A stretch of DNA of 32,069 bases, taken from the NCBI GenBank assembly GCA_946410535.1, contig CAMKAR010000002.1, forward strand, positions 1-32,069, in the 5' to 3' direction. Positions 7,883 through 14,625 of the stretch are shown here, one piece after another. The translations under genes were made by a program, and so were the position numbers. The notes under the pieces were generated by a model. That model searched no databases. It saw only the letters and a list, made by a program, of their open reading frames with translations, and was not told where the DNA came from. How positions within the stretch are numbered: the first letter of the stretch is position 1; each line of letters starts with the position of its first letter. The DNA is from an uncultured Bacteroidales bacterium. GTDB taxonomy: Bacteria > Bacteroidota > Bacteroidia > Bacteroidales > F082.

Positions 7883-8686
7883 CACATCCGCCAATTCCTT
7901 CATCTGCGCCTCGCTCATGCCTTCTGGCTCGAAGCCCATGTTGCGGGCACTCATGTAGATTTGCGCGGCTTTGTTGAGCACGTCCACTTGGTCGAAGGCC
8001 GACATGATGTCGTTGTCGACGGCAAACACGCCGTGCTTCTCCCACATCACCACGTCGTAGCCCTCATTGATGGTTTTTATGGTAGCTTCGCCGAGTTCGA
8101 CGCTCGAAGGCAACAAGTAGGGCACGATGCCCAAACCCTTCGGACAGAAAGCCCGCGTTTCGGGTATCATCGACCAGAGGATTTTGGTCAGCACGTCTTT
8201 CTCCAAAAACGGACGGTGGTGCGTCATGGCCACGAGTTCGATGGGATGAGTGTGGAGCGAGGCTTTGTAAGGCGATCCTTTGGCAATCAGGTAATTGTGT
8301 ACGCTAAGGTGAGAAGGCAGTTCTGAAGTAGGCTTCACGGGCTTGTCGGCGATGATTTCGTAATGGGCGCAGTCGTCAGTGATGCGGATGACGGAGCCGT
8401 TGTCCATGGGCCATCGGGCGAGGTCGCGCATACGGCGGTTGGTGCCCTTGCAGAAGAAATAGCAGCCTTTCAGATGCGGCAAGGTCGTCCCAATGGAGAT
8501 TGGGGTTGTAGGGCTGTCGCATTGCGGCAGCCGTACATATTGGGAATTGATTTGGTCGGTGATATTAATGACGATATTGCCGCCGTTGCGCTCGGCCCAG
8601 CCTTTCTGCCAGAGGTAGCCGGCCACCTCGGCAACTTGGTCGATGCGCTGTTTCAGTTCGGTGTTGTTGTTTAGGATGCTTTCCAT
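7871..8686 (-). CDS. rhaD: Rhamnulose-1-phosphate aldolase
   Basis: Class II aldolase splitting L-rhamnulose 1-phosphate into dihydroxyacetone phosphate and L-lactaldehyde in the cytoplasm. 271 aa, close to the 274 aa of E. coli RhaD. Visible family features: KGWAERNGGNIVINITD (28-44), the phosphate-binding loop; HTHPIELVAMTHH with the zinc ligands H145 and H147; and MWEKHGVFA with H218. It starts three bases after the transporter stop, so the two are cotranscribed. Residues 51-62 (VRLPQCDSPTTP) are encoded by a hairpin repeat shared with the GH106-like gene. They lie between the Gly-rich loop and the next conserved block LPHLKGCYFFCKGTN, at a position where the family is variable. Confidence 0.93.
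   Translation of the reverse strand: MESILNNNTELKQRIDQVAEVAGYLWQKGWAERNGGNIVINITDQINSQYVRLPQCDSPTTPISIGTTLPHLKGCYFFCKGTNRRMRDLARWPMDNGSVIRITDDCAHYEIIADKPVKPTSELPSHLSVHNYLIAKGSPYKASLHTHPIELVAMTHHRPFLEKDVLTKILWSMIPETRAFCPKGLGIVPYLLPSSVELGEATIKTINEGYDVVMWEKHGVFAVDNDIMSAFDQVDVLNKAAQIYMSARNMGFEPEGMSEAQMKELADVFGL
8502..8537. repeat. Coding hairpin repeat, copy 2 (in rhaD)
   Basis: 15-bp arms at 8507-8521 and 8523-8537 have the same two non-Watson-Crick positions as copy 1 at 5001-5031. The reading frame is identical, giving VRLPQCDSPTTP at residues 51-62 of RhaD. The relation to copy 1 is 31 identities in 35. Confidence 0.92.
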
Positions 8687-8689
8687 GTT

Positions 8690-10033
8690 TCAATAGTTTT
8701 CTCCATACCGTTCCTTAGTAATCTGTGCGAGCGACTTCCCACGGGTGTTGGGGCAACCGATGACGCCCACTATCAACGAGATGAGCAGCAGCCCGATCAT
8801 GCACCAGGCGGCCACGGTGAAGCCTTCGCCGTTTTCGCCATAGATGAAGGTGAAGACGAGTCCCCACAAGGCCGAGAGGCCTCTCACCACGAAGAACATC
8901 AGTCCCTGCGCACCGGCACGGAACTTGGCTGGGAACAGCTCTGAACCCCATAAGGCATAGAAAATCTGCACCGACATGCCGCCTTCGATGCCCCAAAGGA
9001 TGGTGAAAAGCCACAATGAAGCGGTGCCGTTCACGCCAAAGGCGACGATGACAACCCAAGCGCCAAGGGCGAAAAGCAGGCCGAGGATGTAAACCAACTT
9101 ATGGCTGACCTTGTCAATGAAGGTCGAAGTGATGAAGGTGACGCCCACGATGATGGCCCATTGGATGCAGTTCATCCAGTTGGCTTGTTCGTTGCTGATG
9201 CCGCCTGCGGTTTCGTAGATGTGAGGCTGGAAGAAGCCCAGAACGGAAGCCACAAGGTTCCAAGTGAGGTAGATGACAGCCAAGAAACACGCAGTCTTGA
9301 TGGCAATTTTGTTGGAGAACAGCACCTTGAAGGCGTGCCAAAGTCCGGTGTCTTCGCCTTTGGCCTTGGCCGTCGCTTGACTTTCCTTCCACTCGCTGCT
9401 TTCTTCGAGTTTGCGCTGCATGTTCCAGGCAATGAAAGCGACCAACAGTAGCGAGAAGAACACGATGCGCGAGCTGAACACATTGACGGCCTCCTGTGGC
9501 AGGTCGGCGCCGCCAATGGCATGGGCGATGCTTTCCACCCAGCCAAACAGGTAGCCGTCGGGAGCGAAGAACATGCCCAAAAGCAGGATAATCATCGGGC
9601 CGAAGCCCCACGACATCTGCGAGATGCAAATGTTGCGGCCACGGTTGTTGGTCTCCGAGCTTTCTGAGATGTAGGTCCACGAGGCAGGCACACCGATGCC
9701 GACCGAGATGCCCGTCACCAAGAAACCGGCGAGCAGCATCGGGAAGTTGGCGGAGAGCATGATGAGGAGCACGCCAAGCATATACACCAAAAGATTGTAG
9801 GTGTAAATGAACTTGCGCCCGTATTTATCGGCCAAGAAACCGCCGATGATGGCACCGATGGCGGCACCCAAGCAGTTGGCACTGATAAAGTTGAGCCAGC
9901 CGAGATGCACCTCGGTGAGGCCGAGGTATTTTTGCCACAACGTCAGACCGCTGGCACCTGCGACGATGGCACCGGCATCCAGATAATTCGTCAACGAGAC
10001 GGCGATGGTGCTTTTTAGACTTCCTTTGTTCAT
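8690..10033 (-). CDS. MFS sugar transporter, probably for L-rhamnose
   Basis: 447 aa from the ATG at 10033 with about twelve hydrophobic segments. It carries sugar-porter hallmarks: GGFLADKYGRKF between TM2 and TM3, PASWTYISESSETNNRGR after TM4 (cf. PESPR/ E-R-G patterns), and GSELFPAKFRAGAQGL in the second half (cf. ELFPTxxRxxGxG). It most likely imports a sugar with protons; rhamnose is inferred from its position between rhaA and rhaD. The reading frame stays open back to a TTG at 10120, but the extra residues come from a GC-rich repeat, so MNKGSLKST at 10033 is the likely start. Confidence 0.85.
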   Translation of the reverse strand: MNKGSLKSTIAVSLTNYLDAGAIVAGASGLTLWQKYLGLTEVHLGWLNFISANCLGAAIGAIIGGFLADKYGRKFIYTYNLLVYMLGVLLIMLSANFPMLLAGFLVTGISVGIGVPASWTYISESSETNNRGRNICISQMSWGFGPMIILLLGMFFAPDGYLFGWVESIAHAIGGADLPQEAVNVFSSRIVFFSLLLVAFIAWNMQRKLEESSEWKESQATAKAKGEDTGLWHAFKVLFSNKIAIKTACFLAVIYLTWNLVASVLGFFQPHIYETAGGISNEQANWMNCIQWAIIVGVTFITSTFIDKVSHKLVYILGLLFALGAWVVIVAFGVNGTASLWLFTILWGIEGGMSVQIFYALWGSELFPAKFRAGAQGLMFFVVRGLSALWGLVFTFIYGENGEGFTVAAWCMIGLLLISLIVGVIGCPNTRGKSLAQITKERYGENY

Positions 10034-10047
10034 AGTGTTTGTTTTTG

Positions 10048-10118
10048 GACTCGAGACTTCGGGACGCGGGACTCGAGATTTTGTCCGTCCCGTGTCTCGT
10101 GTCCCGCAGTCCCGTGTC
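10048..10118. repeat. GC-rich inverted repeat between rhaA and the transporter gene
   Basis: 10048-10078 and 10087-10118 are imperfect inverted copies built from CGGGAC, CGAGAC and GTCCCG units. They can fold into a long hairpin in the intergenic part of the rhaA-transporter transcript, where it might stabilise or attenuate the message. Confidence 0.75.
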
Positions 10119-10122
10119 AATA

Positions 10123-11373
10123 TTATCTCTTTAACGTTACCTCTTTCTCATACTGTTGGATGCAGCCAATGAATTCCTCGCCCACTGGCACGTTGTTCTT
10201 CAAATTGAAGTAGTCGTAGACGGCACCGAATGGTAGCGACTTCATCTCTTCCAGCAAAGCCAGACGCTCGAAGCCTTGGCCGTTGTCTTCATACTTGCGA
10301 AGCATATCAAGCGGCTCAAGCAGGGCTTGCAGTAGGCATTTCTGCGTGGCGCGGGTGCCGATGACGTAGGCACCTATTCTGTTAATGGAAGCGTCGAAGT
10401 AGTCGAGGCCGATGTGGGCGCGGTTGAGGGCTTCGGCGCGGACGATTTCCTTGAACAGGTCCAAAGTCTGGTCGTTCATGATGGTCACGTGGTCGGAGTC
10501 CCAACGGATGGGGCGACTGACGTGGAGCATCAGCTCGGGCACATAGAGGAGCAGCGACGAGACCTTGTCGGCCACATTCTCGGTAGGCTCGTAGTGACCC
10601 GTGTCGAGCGTGTAGATGACCTTGCGCGTGGCGCAGTAGCCTTCGTAGAAGTCCATCGAGCCGACGGTGAAACTCTCCAACCCGATGCCAAAGAGCTTGG
10701 CCTCGACGCATGATTTCATGTCGGATAGCGGTTCGGCCAAAATCTCATCCAATGATTCGGCCAAAATCTCGCGATAGCGTTTGCGCTCCACGGTGATGTC
10801 CTTCAGGCCGTCGTGTACCCAAATGTTCATGATGCACGGGTCGCCTTGGGCCTTGCCCATCGCGTCGGCAATGCGGCGGCAGCGTTTGGTGTGCTCAATC
10901 CAGAAATTGCGGATTTCGGGGTCGGGATTGGCCAGGCTCAAATCCCCGCTCTTGGGGTGACCGAACGAGGTGCTGTTGAAATCAAGGTTCATCTTGACCG
11001 ACTTGGCCCAGTCGATCCAACTCTGGAAGTGCTCGACACCCACTTGGTCGCGGTCGATGAACTTCCCGCCGAAGTCGCCATAGATTTCATGTAGGTTGAC
11101 ACGCTGCGTGCCCGCCAAAAGCGACTTCACAAATTCGAGATCCTTGCGCACCTCGTCGATGGTGCGGGCGCGACCCGGATAGTTGCCGGTGGTTTGTATG
11201 CCACCTGAGAGGCCGGCGTTGCTCTCGAAGCCGAGCACGTCGTCGGTCTGCCAGCAGTGCAGCGAGATGGGGGTCTTTTCCAAGGTCTCAATGGCCTTGT
11301 CGGTGTCGATGCCGAGGGCTGCGTAGCGCTCGCGGGCCAGTTCGTAGGATTTTTGGAGGTTTTGTGTGTTCAT
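10123..11373 (-). CDS. rhaA: L-rhamnose isomerase
   Basis: Converts L-rhamnose to L-rhamnulose, the first catabolic step; a cytoplasmic metal-dependent (alpha/beta)8 enzyme. 416 aa, matching the usual 415-420. Diagnostic segments: PISLHCWQTDDVLGFE (35-50), GGIQTTGNYPGRART, NLHEIYGDFGGKFIDRDQV, LDFNSTSFGHPKSGDLSLANPDPEIRNFWIEHTKRCR, NIWVHDGLKD, TLDTGHYEPTENVADKVSSLL, and HVSRPIRWDSDHVTIMND. These contain the metal-binding Glu, Asp and His residues. It is the first gene of the minus-strand rhamnose block, with a good promoter about 75 bases upstream. In many Bacteroidota rhaA is accompanied by a rhamnulokinase gene; none is here. Confidence 0.97.
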   Translation of the reverse strand: MNTQNLQKSYELARERYAALGIDTDKAIETLEKTPISLHCWQTDDVLGFESNAGLSGGIQTTGNYPGRARTIDEVRKDLEFVKSLLAGTQRVNLHEIYGDFGGKFIDRDQVGVEHFQSWIDWAKSVKMNLDFNSTSFGHPKSGDLSLANPDPEIRNFWIEHTKRCRRIADAMGKAQGDPCIMNIWVHDGLKDITVERKRYREILAESLDEILAEPLSDMKSCVEAKLFGIGLESFTVGSMDFYEGYCATRKVIYTLDTGHYEPTENVADKVSSLLLYVPELMLHVSRPIRWDSDHVTIMNDQTLDLFKEIVRAEALNRAHIGLDYFDASINRIGAYVIGTRATQKCLLQALLEPLDMLRKYEDNGQGFERLALLEEMKSLPFGAVYDYFNLKNNVPVGEEFIGCIQQYEKEVTLKR

Positions 11374-11387
11374 ATTTTGCTGTTTTT

Positions 11388-11438
11388 AGAGCAGGGACTC
11401 ACGTCGCCTGCTTATTGATGTGTCGCCCCTACGGGGCT
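11388..11438. repeat. Intergenic repeat copy 1 in the rhaA leader
   Basis: Read on the minus strand it contains AGCCCCGTAGGGGCGACA (11438-11421) and then GGCGACGTGAGTCCCTGCT (11408-11390). The same two blocks, in the same order, occur on the plus strand at 30385-30453. GCCCCGTAGGGGC is itself a near-perfect palindrome. The copy lies between the rhaA promoter and its ATG, so it is part of the untranslated leader. Confidence 0.8.
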
Positions 11439-11448
11439 TTTTAACCTT

Positions 11449-11480
11449 GCAAAATTACATTTTTTCGCTTTTTCCACCAA
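11449..11480 (-). promoter_or_regulatory. Promoter of the rhaA operon
   Basis: On the minus strand TAATTTTGC (11457-11449) matches TAnnTTTGC, and TTG (11480-11478) lies 20 bases upstream. The leader to the ATG at 11373 is about 70 bases and carries a palindromic repeat. Confidence 0.65.
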
Positions 11481-11494
11481 TTTTTCTTGCCTAA

Positions 11495-11583
11495 AAGAAA
11501 ATTTGGCTGGGCATTCTGGATTGGTGGACAAATATAAGGCCCGTCAGGTAATTAATGCCGTCTTGAAGAATGAGGGTGAATAA
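11495..11583 (+). pseudogene. Possible 3' remnant of a gene
   Basis: A plus-strand frame reads KENLAGHSGLVDKYKARQVI then NAVLKNEGE and stops at TAA 11581-11583. No start codon with a leader precedes it, and the sequence upstream is the rhaA promoter region. A strong plus-strand terminator follows 31 bases later, yet no intact plus-strand gene ends here. This suggests the tail of a deleted gene. The composition is protein-like, but the family is not recognised. Confidence 0.35.
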
Positions 11584-11614
11584 TTCCGATCGGCATTGAT
11601 AGCCAATCGACGTA

Positions 11615-11661
11615 CTGCCATGAATCCCGCAAGATTGATTGGGATTCGTGGCAGTTTTGTT
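11615..11661 (+). terminator. Strong rho-independent terminator
   Basis: The 14-bp arms 11615-11628 (CTGCCATGAATCCC) and 11641-11654 pair fully, with one wobble pair and a 12-base loop. TTTTGTTTT follows at 11655. It ends plus-strand transcription although no intact plus-strand gene lies upstream of it. Confidence 0.75.
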
Positions 11662-11692
11662 TTCGGAAATCAGAGATATTCCCAAAAATGTG

Positions 11693-11701
11693 TATTTTTG
11701 C
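11693..11701 (+). promoter_or_regulatory. -7 box upstream of the DUF4292 gene
   Basis: TATTTTTGC is a perfect -7 match about 87 bases before the GTG start at 11788. No clear TTG lies at the ideal -33 distance. An 18-codon frame (11718-11774, MYRDSLYSALREDAKGMK) lies in the leader. Confidence 0.5.
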
Positions 11702-11787
11702 CAACAAAATCAGTTGTTATGTATCGCGATTCCCTTTATTCCGCTTTAAGGGAAGACGCAAAAGGAATGAAATAAGAAAAACACATC

Positions 11788-12336
11788 GTGTCGAAACGAA
11801 TTACCATAGTACTCATGGCCCTGTTGCTCGTCGCCACCTCCTGCGCCTCGCGCAAGAAAACCGTCGTGCCCACGCCACCGCAGTCGTTTGAATGGCTCAC
11901 AGCCAATATGAGCATCCAAGCCGAAGGCAACGGCATGGACTTCAACGACCTATCGGGACAATTGCGGATGCGCAACGACAGCCTCGTTTGGCTCAATGTG
12001 ACCGCCACGATGGGCGTGGAAGTGCTGCGCGCCAAAGTCAGCAACGACTCGGTTTGGCTCATTAATCGCTTGGAAAAGACCTACTTGGCCGAGCCTTTGG
12101 ACACAGTTTCTGCCCAACTGGGGATGCCTCTCAGCCTGCCTTTGCTGCAAACTTTGCTTCTGGACAATAACCAAGGCCTTCCGCCCGTTGAAAACCAAAC
12201 AGTGCAGTTGAAAACCTTCTTGATGGGAGGCCTGTCTGCCAAAATCAGATACAACAACGTGAGAATCAACGAAAAGACGACATTCCCACTGAGAATCAAG
12301 GATCAGATGGAACGAATGCGTTTAAGGATTAAATGA
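11788..12336 (+). CDS. DUF4292 lipoprotein (LolB-like)
   Basis: 182-aa lipoprotein beginning with GTG: MSKRITIVLMALLLVATSC, lipid Cys 19. The mature part (FEWLTANMSIQAEGNGMDFNDLSGQLRMRNDSLVWLNVTATMGVEVLRAKVSNDSVWLINRLEKTYL) has the alternating beta-strand pattern of DUF4292 proteins, a Bacteroidota family similar to LolB/LppX folds that carry lipids or lipoproteins. The function is inferred from the fold. It overlaps the following gene by four bases (ATGA), so the two are translationally coupled. DUF4292 next to an EnvC-like gene is a familiar Bacteroidota arrangement. Confidence 0.8.
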   Translation: MSKRITIVLMALLLVATSCASRKKTVVPTPPQSFEWLTANMSIQAEGNGMDFNDLSGQLRMRNDSLVWLNVTATMGVEVLRAKVSNDSVWLINRLEKTYLAEPLDTVSAQLGMPLSLPLLQTLLLDNNQGLPPVENQTVQLKTFLMGGLSAKIRYNNVRINEKTTFPLRIKDQMERMRLRIK

Positions 12337-13622
12337 TGAAGAAACTGCATATCATATTGGTTTTGTTGCTATTGGCACTTATGGATCCGGCCTATTGCCA
12401 AAAGACCAAAGGCAAGTCGAAGAAGCAACTGCAAAGCGAAATCACCTCGCTGCAAAAGGAGATTTCGACAGCCAACCAATTGCTGAAAAAGACCTCGAAG
12501 GACAAGGAAATGACCCTCAACGAGGTCAACCTCTTGGACAAGAAAATCAAGCAACGCGAGAAGCTCATCAAGGCTTACAACGAGCAGATTGCCGTCTTAG
12601 ACGAGGAAATCAGCCAAGGCCAGAGCAACATCAAGACGCTCAACACCGACCTCAGCAAGCTGCAAAAGGAATACGCCAAGATGATCACCTTCGCCTACAA
12701 GAACCGCAGCCACTACGACCGTCTGGCCTTCATCTTCGCCGCCGAAGACTTCAACCAAGCCTTCAGCCGACTGCGCTACATCCGCCAGTTCAGCGACGCC
12801 CGAAAGGTGAAGATGGAACAAATCAGCTCCACCCAGCGGCAAATCAGCAGCGCCGTGGAAGCCAGCCAACAAGCCCGCGAGGAACAAACGGCACTATTGA
12901 AAGACGAAAAAGCACAACAAGACGCATTGAAGGGCGAAAAAGACGACCTCAACAAACAAGTGGCAGCCCTGAAGAAAAAGGAAGGCAGCATCCAGCAAGA
13001 CATCCAGAACAAGCAACAGCAGGCACAAAAGCTGCAAAAGGCCATCGACGACATCATTGCCGAGGAAATCCGCAAGGCCAACGAGGAAGCCGAACGAAAA
13101 CGCAGGGAAGAGGCGAAGAAAAACGCGGCCAAAAAAGGCACCACGACCACCCCGTCAACCCCAAAGAAAGAAACCGGCATGGCCTTGACACCCTCCGAGA
13201 AGACCCTCTCGTCGAACTTCGTCAGCAACAAAGGCAAGCTGCCCTGGCCTGTGGAGCGCGGCGTCGTCTCCTCGACCTATGGCAAGCACGCCTCGGTGGT
13301 TTCGGACAAGGTGACCGTCACCAACAACGGCATCGACATCGCCACCACCGAAGGCTCGAAAGCCCGTGCCGTATTTGACGGCGAAGTGACCAGCGTAACC
13401 AAACTGACCGGCTCAAACACTGTTGTCATCATCCGCCACGGCGAGTATTTCACCGTCTACTCCAACCTCGAAAACGTCACCGTCAAGCGTGGCGACAAGG
13501 TGAAGACGAAGCAAAATATCGGCACCGTCCACACCAACATGACCGAAGGCAAGACCGAGCTGCACTTCGAACTATTGAAAGAACAAAACCGACAAAACCC
13601 AGCCAACTGGCTTTCAAATTAA
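12333..13622 (+). CDS. EnvC-like murein hydrolase activator (degenerate LytM)
   Basis: 429-aa secreted protein. An N-terminal signal (to about residue 22, LLLLALMDPAYCQ) is followed by long coiled coils (about 28-120 and 150-260, rich in Q, E and K), a low-complexity linker (KKGTTTTPSTPKK) and a C-terminal LytM/M23 domain (about 305-425). Active M23 peptidases have HxxxD and HxH zinc ligands. Here the first His position is Asn (NNGIDI) and the HxH motif reads ELHFEL, so two ligands are missing. That is the EnvC situation: a non-catalytic LytM domain that activates cell-wall amidases at division. The amidase partner is not in the window. Confidence 0.88.
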   Translation: MMKKLHIILVLLLLALMDPAYCQKTKGKSKKQLQSEITSLQKEISTANQLLKKTSKDKEMTLNEVNLLDKKIKQREKLIKAYNEQIAVLDEEISQGQSNIKTLNTDLSKLQKEYAKMITFAYKNRSHYDRLAFIFAAEDFNQAFSRLRYIRQFSDARKVKMEQISSTQRQISSAVEASQQAREEQTALLKDEKAQQDALKGEKDDLNKQVAALKKKEGSIQQDIQNKQQQAQKLQKAIDDIIAEEIRKANEEAERKRREEAKKNAAKKGTTTTPSTPKKETGMALTPSEKTLSSNFVSNKGKLPWPVERGVVSSTYGKHASVVSDKVTVTNNGIDIATTEGSKARAVFDGEVTSVTKLTGSNTVVIIRHGEYFTVYSNLENVTVKRGDKVKTKQNIGTVHTNMTEGKTELHFELLKEQNRQNPANWLSN

Positions 13623-13766
13623 TATATTATGAAACAAAACCGACAAAACACCCAAAACCCAGTTCTTGGTTGTGGAAAGCAGCCAACCGGCCTGCTTTCT
13701 GGCGGCTACCCCAGTTGGGGAGCCGCACCCACCCAAAGAGTTTTGTTGGCTTTGAAAGTTTTGTGA
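13582..13766 (+). repeat. Repeat-rich segment after envC with a 45-codon frame
   Basis: The end of the EnvC-like gene (AACAAAACCGACAAAAC near 13583-13600) is repeated directly at about 13633-13650. Downstream are hairpins: GAAAGCAG/CTGCTTTC around 13674-13699, and GCGGCTACCCCA opposite TGGGGAGCCGC around 13700-13725. The frame 13629-13766 reads MKQNRQNTQNPVLGCGKQPT and continues to ALKVL. Because it is built from a duplicated gene end plus palindromes, I regard it as repeat-derived rather than a normal gene. Confidence 0.6.
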
Positions 13767-13782
13767 AAGAAAGAAAAATGAT

Positions 13783-13962
13783 ATGAAAAAATATTTGTTT
13801 GCACTACTATCAATCGCTGTGATTTTGCTTGTTACCTCCTGCAAAACCAAGGAAGTGCCAGGAAGAAGACGCGCTCCACGCAACTGCAACAGCTGCACCA
13901 AATGGAGCTATACCCCTCAAGAAAACACAGAAACCTTCCTTTTGACCCGCGATGAAGCCTGA
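13783..13962 (+). CDS. Small lipoprotein, 59 aa
   Basis: ATG at 13783 gives MKKYLFALLSIAVILLVTSC, a complete signal with lipobox VTSC (lipid Cys 20). A 39-residue mature part follows: basic (KEVPGRRRAPRNCN), with a CNSC motif and NCNSCTKWSY. It is short but coherent: A-rich upstream spacing, signal, mature tail and a stop. Its last 11 bases overlap the start of the SprT-like gene, which argues for real translation and coupling. Function unknown; a CxxC pair could bind metal or form a disulfide. Confidence 0.75.
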   Translation: MKKYLFALLSIAVILLVTSCKTKEVPGRRRAPRNCNSCTKWSYTPQENTETFLLTRDEA

Positions 13963-14569
13963 AGAACTCGAACTTTTGAAGCGCTATTTCCCCGAAGCCT
14001 CGGTCGCGATGGTGGGCGAGATTTTCGAGCAACGTCGTTTCAGGCTGCACTTCAAGCGACCGCGTGCCTCAAAGCTGGGCGACTTTCGCCCGCCACGAAC
14101 CAAAAACGGCCTCTGTACCATCACCATCAACCTGGATTTGAACCCCTATCAGATGCTGGTGACCTATGTCCACGAAGTGGCGCATTACGATGTGTATCAG
14201 CAATATAGTTCAAGGATGGTGCAGCCTCACGGCATAGAGTGGCAAAAACGTTTCGCCTCGCTATTGAAGCCTTTCATGACCGAAGCCGTCTTCCCGAAAG
14301 ACATACTCGAAGCCTTGCAAAAACACCTACAACACATCAAGGCCAGCAGCACCGCCGACCAAAACCTGCAACGCGTCATGCGACGCTACGACAAACATCC
14401 CGATAACATCGTCACTGTGGAAAGTCTTCCCAATGGCACCCGCTTTCTGCTGAAAAACGGCCTCGTGTTCCAAAAAGGGGAGAAACAATGCACCCGCTAC
14501 AAATGCTATTGCGAGAGCAACGGACGCTGGTATTTCGTTTCGGCATTGGCGGAAGTGAAAGAATTGTAG
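13952..14569 (+). CDS. SprT-like zinc metalloprotease domain protein
   Basis: 205-aa cytoplasmic protein with HEVAH at residues 74-78 (zinc ligands H74 and H78, catalytic E75), preceded by the strand [21 protein letters not shown] and followed by [15 protein letters not shown]. That H-G-xxW segment after the HExxH helix is the SprT/Spartan arrangement. The C-terminal third contains [17 protein letters not shown], with cysteines that may form a small zinc site as in SprT proteins. Eukaryotic Spartan degrades DNA-protein crosslinks; the role of bacterial SprT-like proteins is less clear. It overlaps the small lipoprotein gene by 11 bases. Confidence 0.85.
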   Translation: MKPEELELLKRYFPEASVAMVGEIFEQRRFRLHFKRPRASKLGDFRPPRTKNGLCTITINLDLNPYQMLVTYVHEVAHYDVYQQYSSRMVQPHGIEWQKRFASLLKPFMTEAVFPKDILEALQKHLQHIKASSTADQNLQRVMRRYDKHPDNIVTVESLPNGTRFLLKNGLVFQKGEKQCTRYKCYCESNGRWYFVSALAEVKEL

Positions 14570-14599
14570 ACGAATTTTTAAAACAATCCAACATTTCCC

Positions 14600-14608
14600 T
14601 ATCTTTGC
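14600..14608 (+). promoter_or_regulatory. -7 box of the gmd-fcl operon
   Basis: TATCTTTGC at 14600-14608 matches TAnnTTTGC, 17 bases before the gmd ATG at 14626. The -33 region is only a T-run (14574-14578). It probably drives gmd, fcl and the fused transferase/kinase gene, whose boundaries touch or overlap. Confidence 0.55.
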
Positions 14609-14625
14609 AGCCAAATAACACAATT

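Noticed and set aside
9114..9680. Other-frame open stretches within the transporter gene
   Set aside because: They share the strand of the transporter in a shifted frame, lack hydrophobic helices and are explained as shadows.
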